Source: DATKDF01 sp963752045 (GTDB lineage Bacteria > Acidobacteriota > Vicinamibacteria > Vicinamibacterales > SCN-69-37). Taken from it: 64,000 bases of DNA. The notes beneath the pieces were generated by a model, which was not told where the DNA came from, made no database searches, and was given only the letters and a program-made list of their open reading frames with translations. The DNA lies in NCBI GenBank assembly GCA_963752045.1, contig CAVVWN010000008.1, forward strand, positions 310,001-374,000, in the 5' to 3' direction. This document shows, in pieces, positions 51,448 through 60,296 of this stretch; the stretch's first letter is position 1, and each line of letters starts with the position of its first letter. Position numbers and translations under genes: made by a program.

Positions 51448-51546
51448 GCGGGGATAGGGGACACGGCGAAAACGGGAAGCCGGCTTTCAGGCTGTCGTGC
51501 GTAGAATACTGCCAACGCCCGGCTCCCACACAGCAGACTGCCCATC

Positions 51547-52680
51547 ATGAATCCACTGCCGCTCCTCGAAGCGCTCGTTTCGGTCAACTCGGTCAATCCC
51601 GCGCTCGTGCCGGGCGCGCCGGGGGAGGGCGCCGTCGCCGAGGTCGTCAGGCGCGGCATGACCGAGGCCCGGCTCGAGGTGTCGATCGAGGAAGCCGCTC
51701 CGGGTCGGCCCAACGTGATCGGTGTGCTGGACGGGCGCGATCCCGGACCGGCCGTGATGTTCTGCGGGCACATCGACACGGTTGGCGTCGACGGGATGAC
51801 CGAGCCGTTCCGGCCGCGCGTCGAAGGCGATCGGCTGTACGCACGCGGGGCCCAGGACATGAAGGGCGGGGTTGCCGCCATGATTGCGGCCGCGAGCATT
51901 CTCGCGCAGTCGTGGACCCGCGGCCGCCTGATTGTGGCGGCCGTCGCCGACGAGGAGCACCTGAGCCTGGGTGCCGAGGCGCTCGTTCGCACGTGGCGCG
52001 CCGACATGGCCGTGGTCACCGAGCCCACCGACCTGCGGCTGGCTGTGGGGCACAAGGGCTTTGCCTGGCTCGAGGTCGCGGTGCGCGGCCGCGCCGCGCA
52101 CGGGAGCCGTCCGCTCGAGGGGCGTGACGCGATCCTGCGCATGGGACGCATGCTGTCGGCGCTCGACACGCTCGATCGCGACCTGCAGGCTCGACCCCCC
52201 GTGCCCTTCCAGGGAACGGCCTCGCTGCACGCGTCCTCGGTTGCCGGCGGGCGCGAGCTCAGCGTGTACCCCGACCTCTGCACGCTGCAGTACGAGCGGC
52301 GGACCGTCAGCGGCGAAGACGCCGACGTTGTCACGCGCGAAGCGCAGACCATCCTCGACCGGCTGCGCCGCGAGGATCCGGAATTCGAGGCGACGCTCCG
52401 GCCGCTGGCCTACCGGCCCGCCTATACGGTGGATGCCGCCCACCCGCTGCCGCGCGCCATCAGCCAGTCGCTCAGGCAGGCGGGGCTCGACGCCGAGCCG
52501 ACCGGCATGTCGTTCTGGACCGACGCGGCCGTGCTCGCCGGCGCGGGCATTCCCGCGGTGCTCTTCGGCCCGGGCGGAGCGGGCCTCCACTCGATCAGCG
52601 AATACGTGAACATCCCGGACCTGACCGTGTGCCGGGACGTCCTCGTCGATGCGGTGAGACAGCTCGTGCGGGCGGGCTGA
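51547..52680 (+). CDS. M20-family peptidase/deacylase (ArgE/DapE-like)
   Basis: A 377-residue cytoplasmic di-zinc enzyme: MFCGHIDTVGVDGM, RLYARGAQDMKGGVAAMIAA, VAAVADEEHLSLGAEALV with metal ligands, the dimerisation domain with GHKGFAWLEVAVRGRAAHGS, and a late GPGGAGLHSISEYVNI. It resembles acetylornithine deacetylase/succinyl-diaminopimelate desuccinylase relatives. The exact substrate cannot be told. Divergent from the SDR gene. Confidence 0.88.
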   Translation: MNPLPLLEALVSVNSVNPALVPGAPGEGAVAEVVRRGMTEARLEVSIEEAAPGRPNVIGVLDGRDPGPAVMFCGHIDTVGVDGMTEPFRPRVEGDRLYARGAQDMKGGVAAMIAAASILAQSWTRGRLIVAAVADEEHLSLGAEALVRTWRADMAVVTEPTDLRLAVGHKGFAWLEVAVRGRAAHGSRPLEGRDAILRMGRMLSALDTLDRDLQARPPVPFQGTASLHASSVAGGRELSVYPDLCTLQYERRTVSGEDADVVTREAQTILDRLRREDPEFEATLRPLAYRPAYTVDAAHPLPRAISQSLRQAGLDAEPTGMSFWTDAAVLAGAGIPAVLFGPGGAGLHSISEYVNIPDLTVCRDVLVDAVRQLVRAG

Positions 52681-52685
52681 CGGCG

Positions 52686-53624
52686 TCAGCGCTTCTCGCG
52701 GAGCACGCTCTTCAGCACGAAGCTGAGATTGGCGGGGCGCTCGCCGAGCCGACGCATGAAGTACGGGAACCACTCGGTGCCGAACGGCACGTAGACGCGC
52801 ACGCGATAGCCTTCCGAGATGAGCGACGCCTGGAGGTCCCGGCGCACGCCGTACAGCATCTGGAATTCGAACGCGTCGCGGGACACGCCCAGGTTGCCGG
52901 CAAAGGACTTGGTGGCCTCGATCATCGCGGGATCGTGCGTGGCGATGGCTGGCGACACGCCGGCCGCGATGAGCGTTTCCATGAGCGCGACGAAGGCCGC
53001 GTCGACTTCGGCCTTCCGTTGAAGGGCCACGTCGCGCGGCTCGCGATAGGCGCCCTTGACGAGGCGGACGGTGGCGCCCATGCCATTGAGCCGCTCCACG
53101 TCGTCGGGCGAGCGGCGCAGGTAGGACTGGATGACGACACCCACGTTCCGGTACCCGATGTTCCAGACAGCGTCGAACGTCCGGAGCGTGGCCTCCGTGT
53201 AGGCGGAGCCTTCCATGTCGATTCGCACGAAGAAATCGTGGGCGCCTGCCGCCTCGAGCAGGCGCCTCAGGTTGTCGATGGCCGTCGCCGGGTCCACGTC
53301 GAGGCCCAGTTGCGTGAGTTTGACGGAGAGGTTGCGCGTGATGCCCGCGCGGGCGATGTCCTCGGTGATCGCGATGTAGGTTTCGGTGGCGTCGGCGGCG
53401 GCCTCGGTCGACGTCACGCTCTCCCCGAGAAGATCGAGCGTCACGACGAAGCCGTCCGACTCGAGCGCGCGCGCGGCGGCGATCGCCTCGTAGACCGATT
53501 CGCCCGCGATGAACCGGCGCCCGAACGAGTCCGCCTGGCGCATGCCATAGCGCGAGGCCAGACGCTTCAGGAGCGCACTGCCGGCCAGTGCCGTGAAGAT
53601 GGCCCTTGGGATCGCGTCAAGCAT
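52686..53624 (-). CDS. proline dehydrogenase
   Basis: A 312-residue monofunctional PRODH (PutA N-domain type) TIM barrel: DGFVVTLDLLGESVTSTEAA, LSVKLTQLGLDVDP, HDFFVRIDMEGSAYTEATLR, VVIQSYLRRSPDDVERL, RLVKGAYREPRDVALQRKAE and EFQMLYGVRRDLQASLISEG, YRVRVYVPFGTEWFPYFMRR. It oxidises proline to P5C with FAD. The start overlaps the end of the acyltransferase gene. Confidence 0.92.
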   Translation of the reverse strand: MLDAIPRAIFTALAGSALLKRLASRYGMRQADSFGRRFIAGESVYEAIAAARALESDGFVVTLDLLGESVTSTEAAADATETYIAITEDIARAGITRNLSVKLTQLGLDVDPATAIDNLRRLLEAAGAHDFFVRIDMEGSAYTEATLRTFDAVWNIGYRNVGVVIQSYLRRSPDDVERLNGMGATVRLVKGAYREPRDVALQRKAEVDAAFVALMETLIAAGVSPAIATHDPAMIEATKSFAGNLGVSRDAFEFQMLYGVRRDLQASLISEGYRVRVYVPFGTEWFPYFMRRLGERPANLSFVLKSVLREKR

Positions 53625-54751
53625 CAGGGCCGGGTCTTCCGACGCGGGTCGACGAGGTGCTGGATCGAGCGGGCGTAGTACCGCAGGACGTGTCGGTCGC
53701 GCACGCGAACGACCGGCGGGGCGTCGACGAGGATGTCGCGCGCGGCGAGCATGGCCACGCCCTCCTCGACCGCCTCGCGTCCCGACGTCACGGCCAGGTT
53801 GGCTCCCGCCTCGGCGAGCCGGCCCACGAGCGTCTCGACCCGCGAGACGAGCTCCGTGCGCGCGATCGACGGCCGCATGGCTGAGGCGACAAGCGCGGTC
53901 GGCAGTACCTTGTGCAGGCCTCCTACGGCGGACTGGATGCGGTGGGCGAGCGCGACCAGCCCCTTGCGCGAGTCCGGATCGAACTCCGAGACCGGAATCG
54001 GCGCCCCGAACGTCACAAAGGCGCGGCTGCGGTAGCCCACGGCGTAGCGCACCATCTCGGCCACCTCCTGGGCGAACGGACGCGCGCGGTGCCGGGCGGC
54101 CTCCCGGGTCATGATTCGGTCTTCGAGCACGAGGTCGTAGGCGATCGCGAGCGGCACGATTGACAGGTCCGCGCGTCCGGCCTGCAACGCCGCCTGCAGC
54201 AGCCCGGTCTTCGGCGACTTCAGCTCCCCGGTGTAGCTCCGGCCGCCCTCGGCGTAGTAGAGCAGGTCGCGGCGCTTGAGCGTCTCGGCCACATAGGCCT
54301 TGAGCGTGGCCAGATACAGGGGGTCCTTGCTGTTGCGCCGGATGGGGATTGCCCCGGTGACATGCCGATGGAGCATGCCGAGGGGGCCCACGAACAGGTT
54401 GATGCCTGCCGCCAGCAGGGGCGGCCGGATGCCGTTGTCGTCGAGCACGAGCGGCTCGATCAGGTAGTCCAGGTGGCTCTTGTGGTTGGAGACGTAAACG
54501 ACCCCCCCTCCGGCCGTCGCACGGGCGGGGTGTTCCAGGCCCTCCGGGATTCGCCTGACTTTTCGCAGGATCGGATACAGGGGATGCTGGAGCGCCCGAT
54601 AAAAGTGGTATCGCTGCGTTGTCTGCAGCTCGTCGAGGTAGGCTTCGATTTGCCGGCGGGTATCGGTTTCGGAGGCCCCTTCGGCCCCTCGGACGTAGCG
54701 GGCGACGTCATCGCGTGCGAGAACGGCCTGTGTGATGTCGTCGGCGGACAC
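53624..54751 (-). CDS. PlsB-like glycerol-3-phosphate acyltransferase
   Basis: A 375-residue acyltransferase with PlsB-like motifs: VVYVSNHKSHLDYLIEPLVL (HxxxxD), then the EGGRSYTGELKSPKTGLL block (EGxxS/TRT) and SIVPLAIAYDLVLEDR. It transfers a fatty acyl group to glycerol-3-phosphate for phospholipid synthesis. Shorter than the ~800-residue E. coli PlsB. It is directly upstream of proline dehydrogenase on the same strand. Confidence 0.82.
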   Translation of the reverse strand: MSADDITQAVLARDDVARYVRGAEGASETDTRRQIEAYLDELQTTQRYHFYRALQHPLYPILRKVRRIPEGLEHPARATAGGGVVYVSNHKSHLDYLIEPLVLDDNGIRPPLLAAGINLFVGPLGMLHRHVTGAIPIRRNSKDPLYLATLKAYVAETLKRRDLLYYAEGGRSYTGELKSPKTGLLQAALQAGRADLSIVPLAIAYDLVLEDRIMTREAARHRARPFAQEVAEMVRYAVGYRSRAFVTFGAPIPVSEFDPDSRKGLVALAHRIQSAVGGLHKVLPTALVASAMRPSIARTELVSRVETLVGRLAEAGANLAVTSGREAVEEGVAMLAARDILVDAPPVVRVRDRHVLRYYARSIQHLVDPRRKTRP

Positions 54752-54809
54752 GGTCTTGAGGCACTATAGTACTAGGTTCAGGGTCCCGGAGGCGCCGGGA
54801 GCCCGTCGG

Positions 54810-55823
54810 TCATGAGAGCGCACGGATGAGCGCAGCGGCGAAGTCGGTTGTCGAGGCTGTTCCCCCAAGGTCCCGTGTCCGCACCGATCCCTCTGAGAGT
54901 ACCGTGGTGAGCGCGCGGCGAATGCGCTGGGCGGCGGCCTCCTCATGCAGATAATCGAGCATCAACACCGCCGAGAGCAGGAGCGCCGTGGGATTGGCGA
55001 CGTTCCTGCCGGCGATGTCCGGGGCGGTGCCATGCACCGCCTCGAAGACCGCGACGCCTTCCCCCAGATTGGCCCCCGGCACCACCCCGAGTCCTCCCAC
55101 AAGTCCCGCGCACAAATCAGACACGATGTCGCCGTAGAGGTTGGGCATCACCAGCATGTCGAACGTCTCCGGACGCATGACGAGCTGCATGCACGCCGCG
55201 TCGACGATGCGCTCGTCGAAGGTGATGTCGGGCCACGCGGTGGCGACGTCGCGGACCGTATCGAGGAAGAGCCCGTCGCCGAGCTTCATGATGTTCGCCT
55301 TGTGGATGGCCGTCACCCGCGTGCGGCCCTGACGCCGGGCGTACTCGAACGCGAACTGGGCGATTCTCCGGGAGGCTTTCTCGGTGATGATCTTCAGGCT
55401 CTCGACGACGCCGGGCACCACGACGTGTTCGAGGCCCGCGTAGAGGTCCTCCGTGTTCTCGCGGATGATGACGAGGTCGACGTTCTCGTACCGGCTCACC
55501 ACGCCCGGCAGGTTTCGGACCGGGCGTACGTTGGCGTAGAGGTCGAGCGCCTTGCGGAGGCCGACGTTGACGCTCGTGAATCCGCGTCCGACCGGCGTCG
55601 TCACCGGTCCCTTGAGCGCGACTCCGGTCCGGCCGATCGAGTCGAGCAGCGCATCCGGCAGCGCCTGGCCCGTCCGCTCGAACGAGTGGATGCCGGCCTC
55701 CTGCCGATCCCAGTCGACGTGCACGCCGGCCGCGGCGATCACGTCTACGACGGCTCCGGTCACTTCCGGGCCGATTCCATCTCCGGGAACCAACGTAATG
55801 GTATGAGGCATCTTCGTTAGCAT
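54810..55823 (-). CDS. NAD-type isocitrate dehydrogenase (isocitrate/isopropylmalate dehydrogenase family)
   Basis: A 337-residue beta-decarboxylating dehydrogenase: TITLVPGDGIGPEVTGAVVD, LYANVRPVRNLPGVVSRYEN, VDLVIIRENTEDLYAGLEHV, NIMKLGDGLF, MPNLYGDIVSDLCAGLVGGL, EAVHGTAPDIAGRNVANPTA. The RENTEDLYAG pattern fits IDH3-like NAD enzymes better than LeuB. Likely start is ATG 55811 or 55823. It converts isocitrate to 2-oxoglutarate, the substrate of the next, divergent gene gdhA. Confidence 0.85.
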   Translation of the reverse strand: MLTKMPHTITLVPGDGIGPEVTGAVVDVIAAAGVHVDWDRQEAGIHSFERTGQALPDALLDSIGRTGVALKGPVTTPVGRGFTSVNVGLRKALDLYANVRPVRNLPGVVSRYENVDLVIIRENTEDLYAGLEHVVVPGVVESLKIITEKASRRIAQFAFEYARRQGRTRVTAIHKANIMKLGDGLFLDTVRDVATAWPDITFDERIVDAACMQLVMRPETFDMLVMPNLYGDIVSDLCAGLVGGLGVVPGANLGEGVAVFEAVHGTAPDIAGRNVANPTALLLSAVLMLDYLHEEAAAQRIRRALTTVLSEGSVRTRDLGGTASTTDFAAALIRALS

Positions 55824-55888
55824 ACGCGGCGGGTCCGGGTCTGCAAACCGCGGTCGGCAGGGCCGGTCCCATCATCCGGGAGGCACTC

Positions 55889-57253
<1,365 letters not shown>

Positions 57254-57264
57254 CCCGGAGCTGC

Positions 57265-57308
57265 ACGAGGCCGGCGCGGCAGCCCTGGCGGGCGCCGTGC
57301 CGGCTCGT
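57265..57308 (+). terminator. hairpin between convergent genes
   Basis: ACGAGGCCGGCGCGGCA folds against TGCCGGCTCGT around a GC-rich loop. It lies between gdhA and the methionine sulfoxide reductase gene, which converge. No T-run, so strength is uncertain. Confidence 0.45.
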
Positions 57309-57320
57309 GATCAGCCCGTC

Positions 57321-57779
57321 CTAGCCGGCCAGCCGGCCGGCGAGCGCGGCGGCGACCGTTTCGAGCAACTGGCGGTCGGCCGGGCCGAACGCCGACGGCC
57401 GGTCGCTGTCGATGTCAATCTCGCCAAGAACCCGGTCGCCCTGCATGATCGGGACGACGATCTCGGACCGTGTCTCCAGGCTGCAGGCGAGGTACCTCGG
57501 GTCGGCGTTGACGTCGTCGACGATGATGGTGGCTTTCTCCGAGGCGGCCGCGCCGCAGATGCCGCGACCGAACGGGATCCGCGTGTGCGGCGACGGCTTG
57601 CCGAGAAACGGCCCCAGCACGAGCTCGTCGCCTTCGACGAGGTAGATGCCCACCCAGGTGTAGAGCGGCAGCTGCGTCTTCAGGCGCTCGACGACGTGTT
57701 CCATGGCCGAGCGCGCATCGGGCGCCGACCCGACGGCATCGGTCAGTTGCTGGGCAAGGCCTTCGTGTACGTTGCGCAT
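57321..57779 (-). CDS. msrC: GAF-domain free methionine-(R)-sulfoxide reductase-like protein
   Basis: A 152-residue GAF protein: YTWVGIYLVEGDELVLGPFL, RIPFGRGICGAAASEKATII and YLACSLETRSEIVVPIMQGD, RVLGEIDIDSDRPSAFGPAD. Two cysteines occupy the positions of the resolving and catalytic Cys of fRMsr (GRGICG and ACSLETRSEIV). It would reduce free methionine-R-sulfoxide with thioredoxin. The longer start at 57818 is possible but would overlap the DUF4149 gene. Confidence 0.83.
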   Translation of the reverse strand: MRNVHEGLAQQLTDAVGSAPDARSAMEHVVERLKTQLPLYTWVGIYLVEGDELVLGPFLGKPSPHTRIPFGRGICGAAASEKATIIVDDVNADPRYLACSLETRSEIVVPIMQGDRVLGEIDIDSDRPSAFGPADRQLLETVAAALAGRLAG

Positions 57780-57790
57780 CGGTGCCCGGG

Positions 57791-58285
57791 TCAATGCGGG
57801 TCCTTCATCTCGAGCCACAGCATGCCGACTCCGACGACGAGCGTGATGCCCATGAGCGCGTTCGACAGGCCGTGCAGCCGGTTGAATTCGATCTTCCTCG
57901 CGTCGCCTTCATCGAGCGACGCGATCGCTCCCCCGGTGTCACGCCGGATCGCGTCGATTCTCGGCGCGAGGAGCAGGCCGCCCACGAGGCTCAGTCCCAG
58001 CATGCCGGAGGCGGCCGACAGGCGGACCGCGAACGGCCGGGGCCTCGGGCCGAGGACGCGGCGGATAATCAGCAACAGCACGAGCGCTCCGCCGAGGATC
58101 CAGGCCATCTGCTGGAAGCGGATGAACATCCCGCCGAAGAGCTCCGCGGCCAGCCCGCGCCCGCCGACCGGATCCTTGAGTTCCAGTACGGTGAAGAGCA
58201 CGGGCGCGCCGACGCTCCCGAGCACGATGAGTCCTCCGACCCAGATGGCGAGTGTGAGGAGCGACGCGAACCGGAGCAGGGACAT
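57791..58285 (-). CDS. DUF4149 membrane protein
   Basis: A 164-residue protein with four hydrophobic segments: FASLLTLAIWVGGLIVLGSV, MAWILGGALVLLLIIRRVLG, SAASGMLGLSLVGGLLLAPR and LMGITLVVGVGMLWLEM, the DUF4149/TMEM205-like pattern. Role unknown. It precedes the GAF gene by a few bases and they may form an operon. Start ATG 58285. Confidence 0.7.
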   Translation of the reverse strand: MSLLRFASLLTLAIWVGGLIVLGSVGAPVLFTVLELKDPVGGRGLAAELFGGMFIRFQQMAWILGGALVLLLIIRRVLGPRPRPFAVRLSAASGMLGLSLVGGLLLAPRIDAIRRDTGGAIASLDEGDARKIEFNRLHGLSNALMGITLVVGVGMLWLEMKDPH

Positions 58286-58355
58286 GCCGTGAGTGATTAT
58301 ATGTTGCCGTCGCTGGCGCGGCACGTGTCGGTACAGTAGACTGACGCCCCGAAAC

Positions 58356-60221
58356 ATGCCCGCGCCATCCCTCGCTCGCCTCCGCAACATCGCCACTGAC
58401 CTTCGCATCGACTCGGTGCGATCGACCACCGAAGCCGGTTCGGGCCACCCGACCACGTGCCTCTCGGCGGCCGACATCGTTGCGGCGCTTTTCTTCGCCG
58501 AGATGCGCTTCGATCCGGCCGATCCGCAGCACCCGGAAGCCGACCGGTTCGTGCTGTCGAAGGGGCATGCAGCGCCGCTGCTCTACGCGGCCTGGGCCGC
58601 CGCCGGCGCCTTTCCCCGCTCGGCCGTGATGGACCTGCGCAAGATCAGCTCGGACCTCGAGGGGCATCCCACGCCACGGCTCCCGTTTGTGGACGTGGCC
58701 ACCGGATCGCTCGGGCAGGGTCTGGCTGCGGGCGTGGGCATCGCGCTCAACGCGCGGCGGATCGAGTCGGACTATCGCACCTACGTGATGATCGGCGATG
58801 GCGAGGCGGCCGAAGGCGCCGTGTGGGAAGCCGCCCAGATTGCCGCCTTCCAGGCGCTCGACAACCTCTGCGCCATCACCGACGTGAACGCGCTCGGCCA
58901 GAGCCGCGGCACGCTCTTCGGTCACGATGTCGAGGCCTTCGTGAGCCGGTGGCGCGCGTTCGGCTGGCATGCCATTGCCATCGACGGGCACGACATGGCC
59001 GCCATCGTCGCGGCGCTTGCCGAGGCCCGCGCCACGAAGGGGCGGCCCACGATGATCGTGGCCCGCACGCTCAAGGGCAAGGGCGTGAGCCTCTTCGAAG
59101 GCAAGGACAACTGGCACGGCAAGCCCGTCAAGAAGGGCCCGGACCTCGACCAGGCGATCGCCGAGCTCGAGGCCCAGTTCGTCGTCACGACCGATCCGGC
59201 GCCGGTCATTCCGAAGCCGGCCCGGCGGCGCGACGAGGGTCCGCTGCCGGACTTCGTCAGGGCGATGCCGGCGCCCGCCTACCGGAAGGGCGACGCGGTG
59301 GCCACGCGTGAGGCCTACGGCGCCGCGCTCGTGGCACTCGGGGCGCTCGACCGGCGTGTCGTCGCGCTCGACGCCGACGTGAAGAACTCCACCTTCAGCG
59401 AGCACTTCGAGAAGGCCTACCCGGATCGCTTCTATCAGAACTTCATCGCCGAACAGGCCATGGTGGGCGCGGCGATGGGCATGGCCAGCCGCGGGGCCGT
59501 GCCGTTTCCGTCGAGCTTCGCCTGCTTTCTCGAGCGCGCCAGCGACTTCATCCGCATGGCGGGCATCTCGAACCTGAACGTCAAGCTGGCCGGATCGCAT
59601 GCGGGTGTGTCGATTGGCGAGGACGGCCCGTCCCAGATGGCGCTCGAGGACCTGGCGATGATGCGCGCGGTGCCGAACGCGACGGTCTTCTATCCGTGCG
59701 ACGCGGTGAGTGCCGAGCGGCTGATGGCGCTCGCGGCAACCACGCCCGGGCCGGTATACCTGCGAGCCAGCCGGCCCAAGACGCCCGTGATTTATGAAGC
59801 GTCCGACACGTTCGTGGTGGGCGGGTCGAAGGTCCTCCGATCGAGCGACCACGACGTCGCCACGATCGTGGCTGCCGGCGTGACCGTGTTCGAAGCGCTC
59901 AAGGCGCACGACGCGCTCGCCTCCGATGGCGTGGCCGTCCGCGTGATCGACGCATATTCGATTCAGCCGATCGACCGCCAGGGACTGCTCGCCGCGGCGC
60001 GCGCCACCGGCGGCAGGGTGATCACCGTCGAGGACCACTACGCGGCCGGCGGCCTCGGCGACGCGGTAAGCGAAGCGCTCGGCGACCGCGGCTTCCAGTT
60101 CCAGCGCCTGGCCGTGCGTGAGATTCCCCGGAGCGGCCCGCCCGACGAGCTGCTCGACAAGTACGGGCTCTCGGCCCGAGCGATCGCCGAGGCCGTGCGC
60201 ACGTTCGGTCCGGCTGCCTGA
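58356..60221 (+). CDS. tkt: transketolase
   Basis: A 621-residue TPP enzyme of the pentose phosphate pathway, animal-type length (shorter than the ~660-residue E. coli form). N-terminal TPP site GHPTTCLSAADIVAALFFAE, FVLSKGHAAPLLYAAW, GSLGQGLAAGVGIALNARRI, GDGEAAEGAVWEAAQIAAFQ and DVNALGQS; Pyr domain with YQNFIAEQAMVGAAMGMASR and HAGVSIGEDGPSQMALEDLA; C-terminal domain with VITVEDHYAAGGLGDAVSEA. ATG 58356 gives the typical start. Confidence 0.93.
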   Translation: MPAPSLARLRNIATDLRIDSVRSTTEAGSGHPTTCLSAADIVAALFFAEMRFDPADPQHPEADRFVLSKGHAAPLLYAAWAAAGAFPRSAVMDLRKISSDLEGHPTPRLPFVDVATGSLGQGLAAGVGIALNARRIESDYRTYVMIGDGEAAEGAVWEAAQIAAFQALDNLCAITDVNALGQSRGTLFGHDVEAFVSRWRAFGWHAIAIDGHDMAAIVAALAEARATKGRPTMIVARTLKGKGVSLFEGKDNWHGKPVKKGPDLDQAIAELEAQFVVTTDPAPVIPKPARRRDEGPLPDFVRAMPAPAYRKGDAVATREAYGAALVALGALDRRVVALDADVKNSTFSEHFEKAYPDRFYQNFIAEQAMVGAAMGMASRGAVPFPSSFACFLERASDFIRMAGISNLNVKLAGSHAGVSIGEDGPSQMALEDLAMMRAVPNATVFYPCDAVSAERLMALAATTPGPVYLRASRPKTPVIYEASDTFVVGGSKVLRSSDHDVATIVAAGVTVFEALKAHDALASDGVAVRVIDAYSIQPIDRQGLLAAARATGGRVITVEDHYAAGGLGDAVSEALGDRGFQFQRLAVREIPRSGPPDELLDKYGLSARAIAEAVRTFGPAA

Positions 60222-60223
60222 CC

Positions 60224-60252
60224 GCCAGCCCGGCGGTTCGTGCCGGGCTGGC
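60224..60252 (+). terminator. stem-loop after transketolase
   Basis: A perfect 11-bp stem GCCAGCCCGGC / GCCGGGCTGGC around a 7-base loop, starting just after the tkt stop. It has no T-run, so it may be a Rho-assisted or mRNA-stabilising hairpin. Confidence 0.6.
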
Positions 60253-60296
60253 TGGCTCGACTTGCAAAGACCCCTCGGCGCGCGATAGAACCGGCG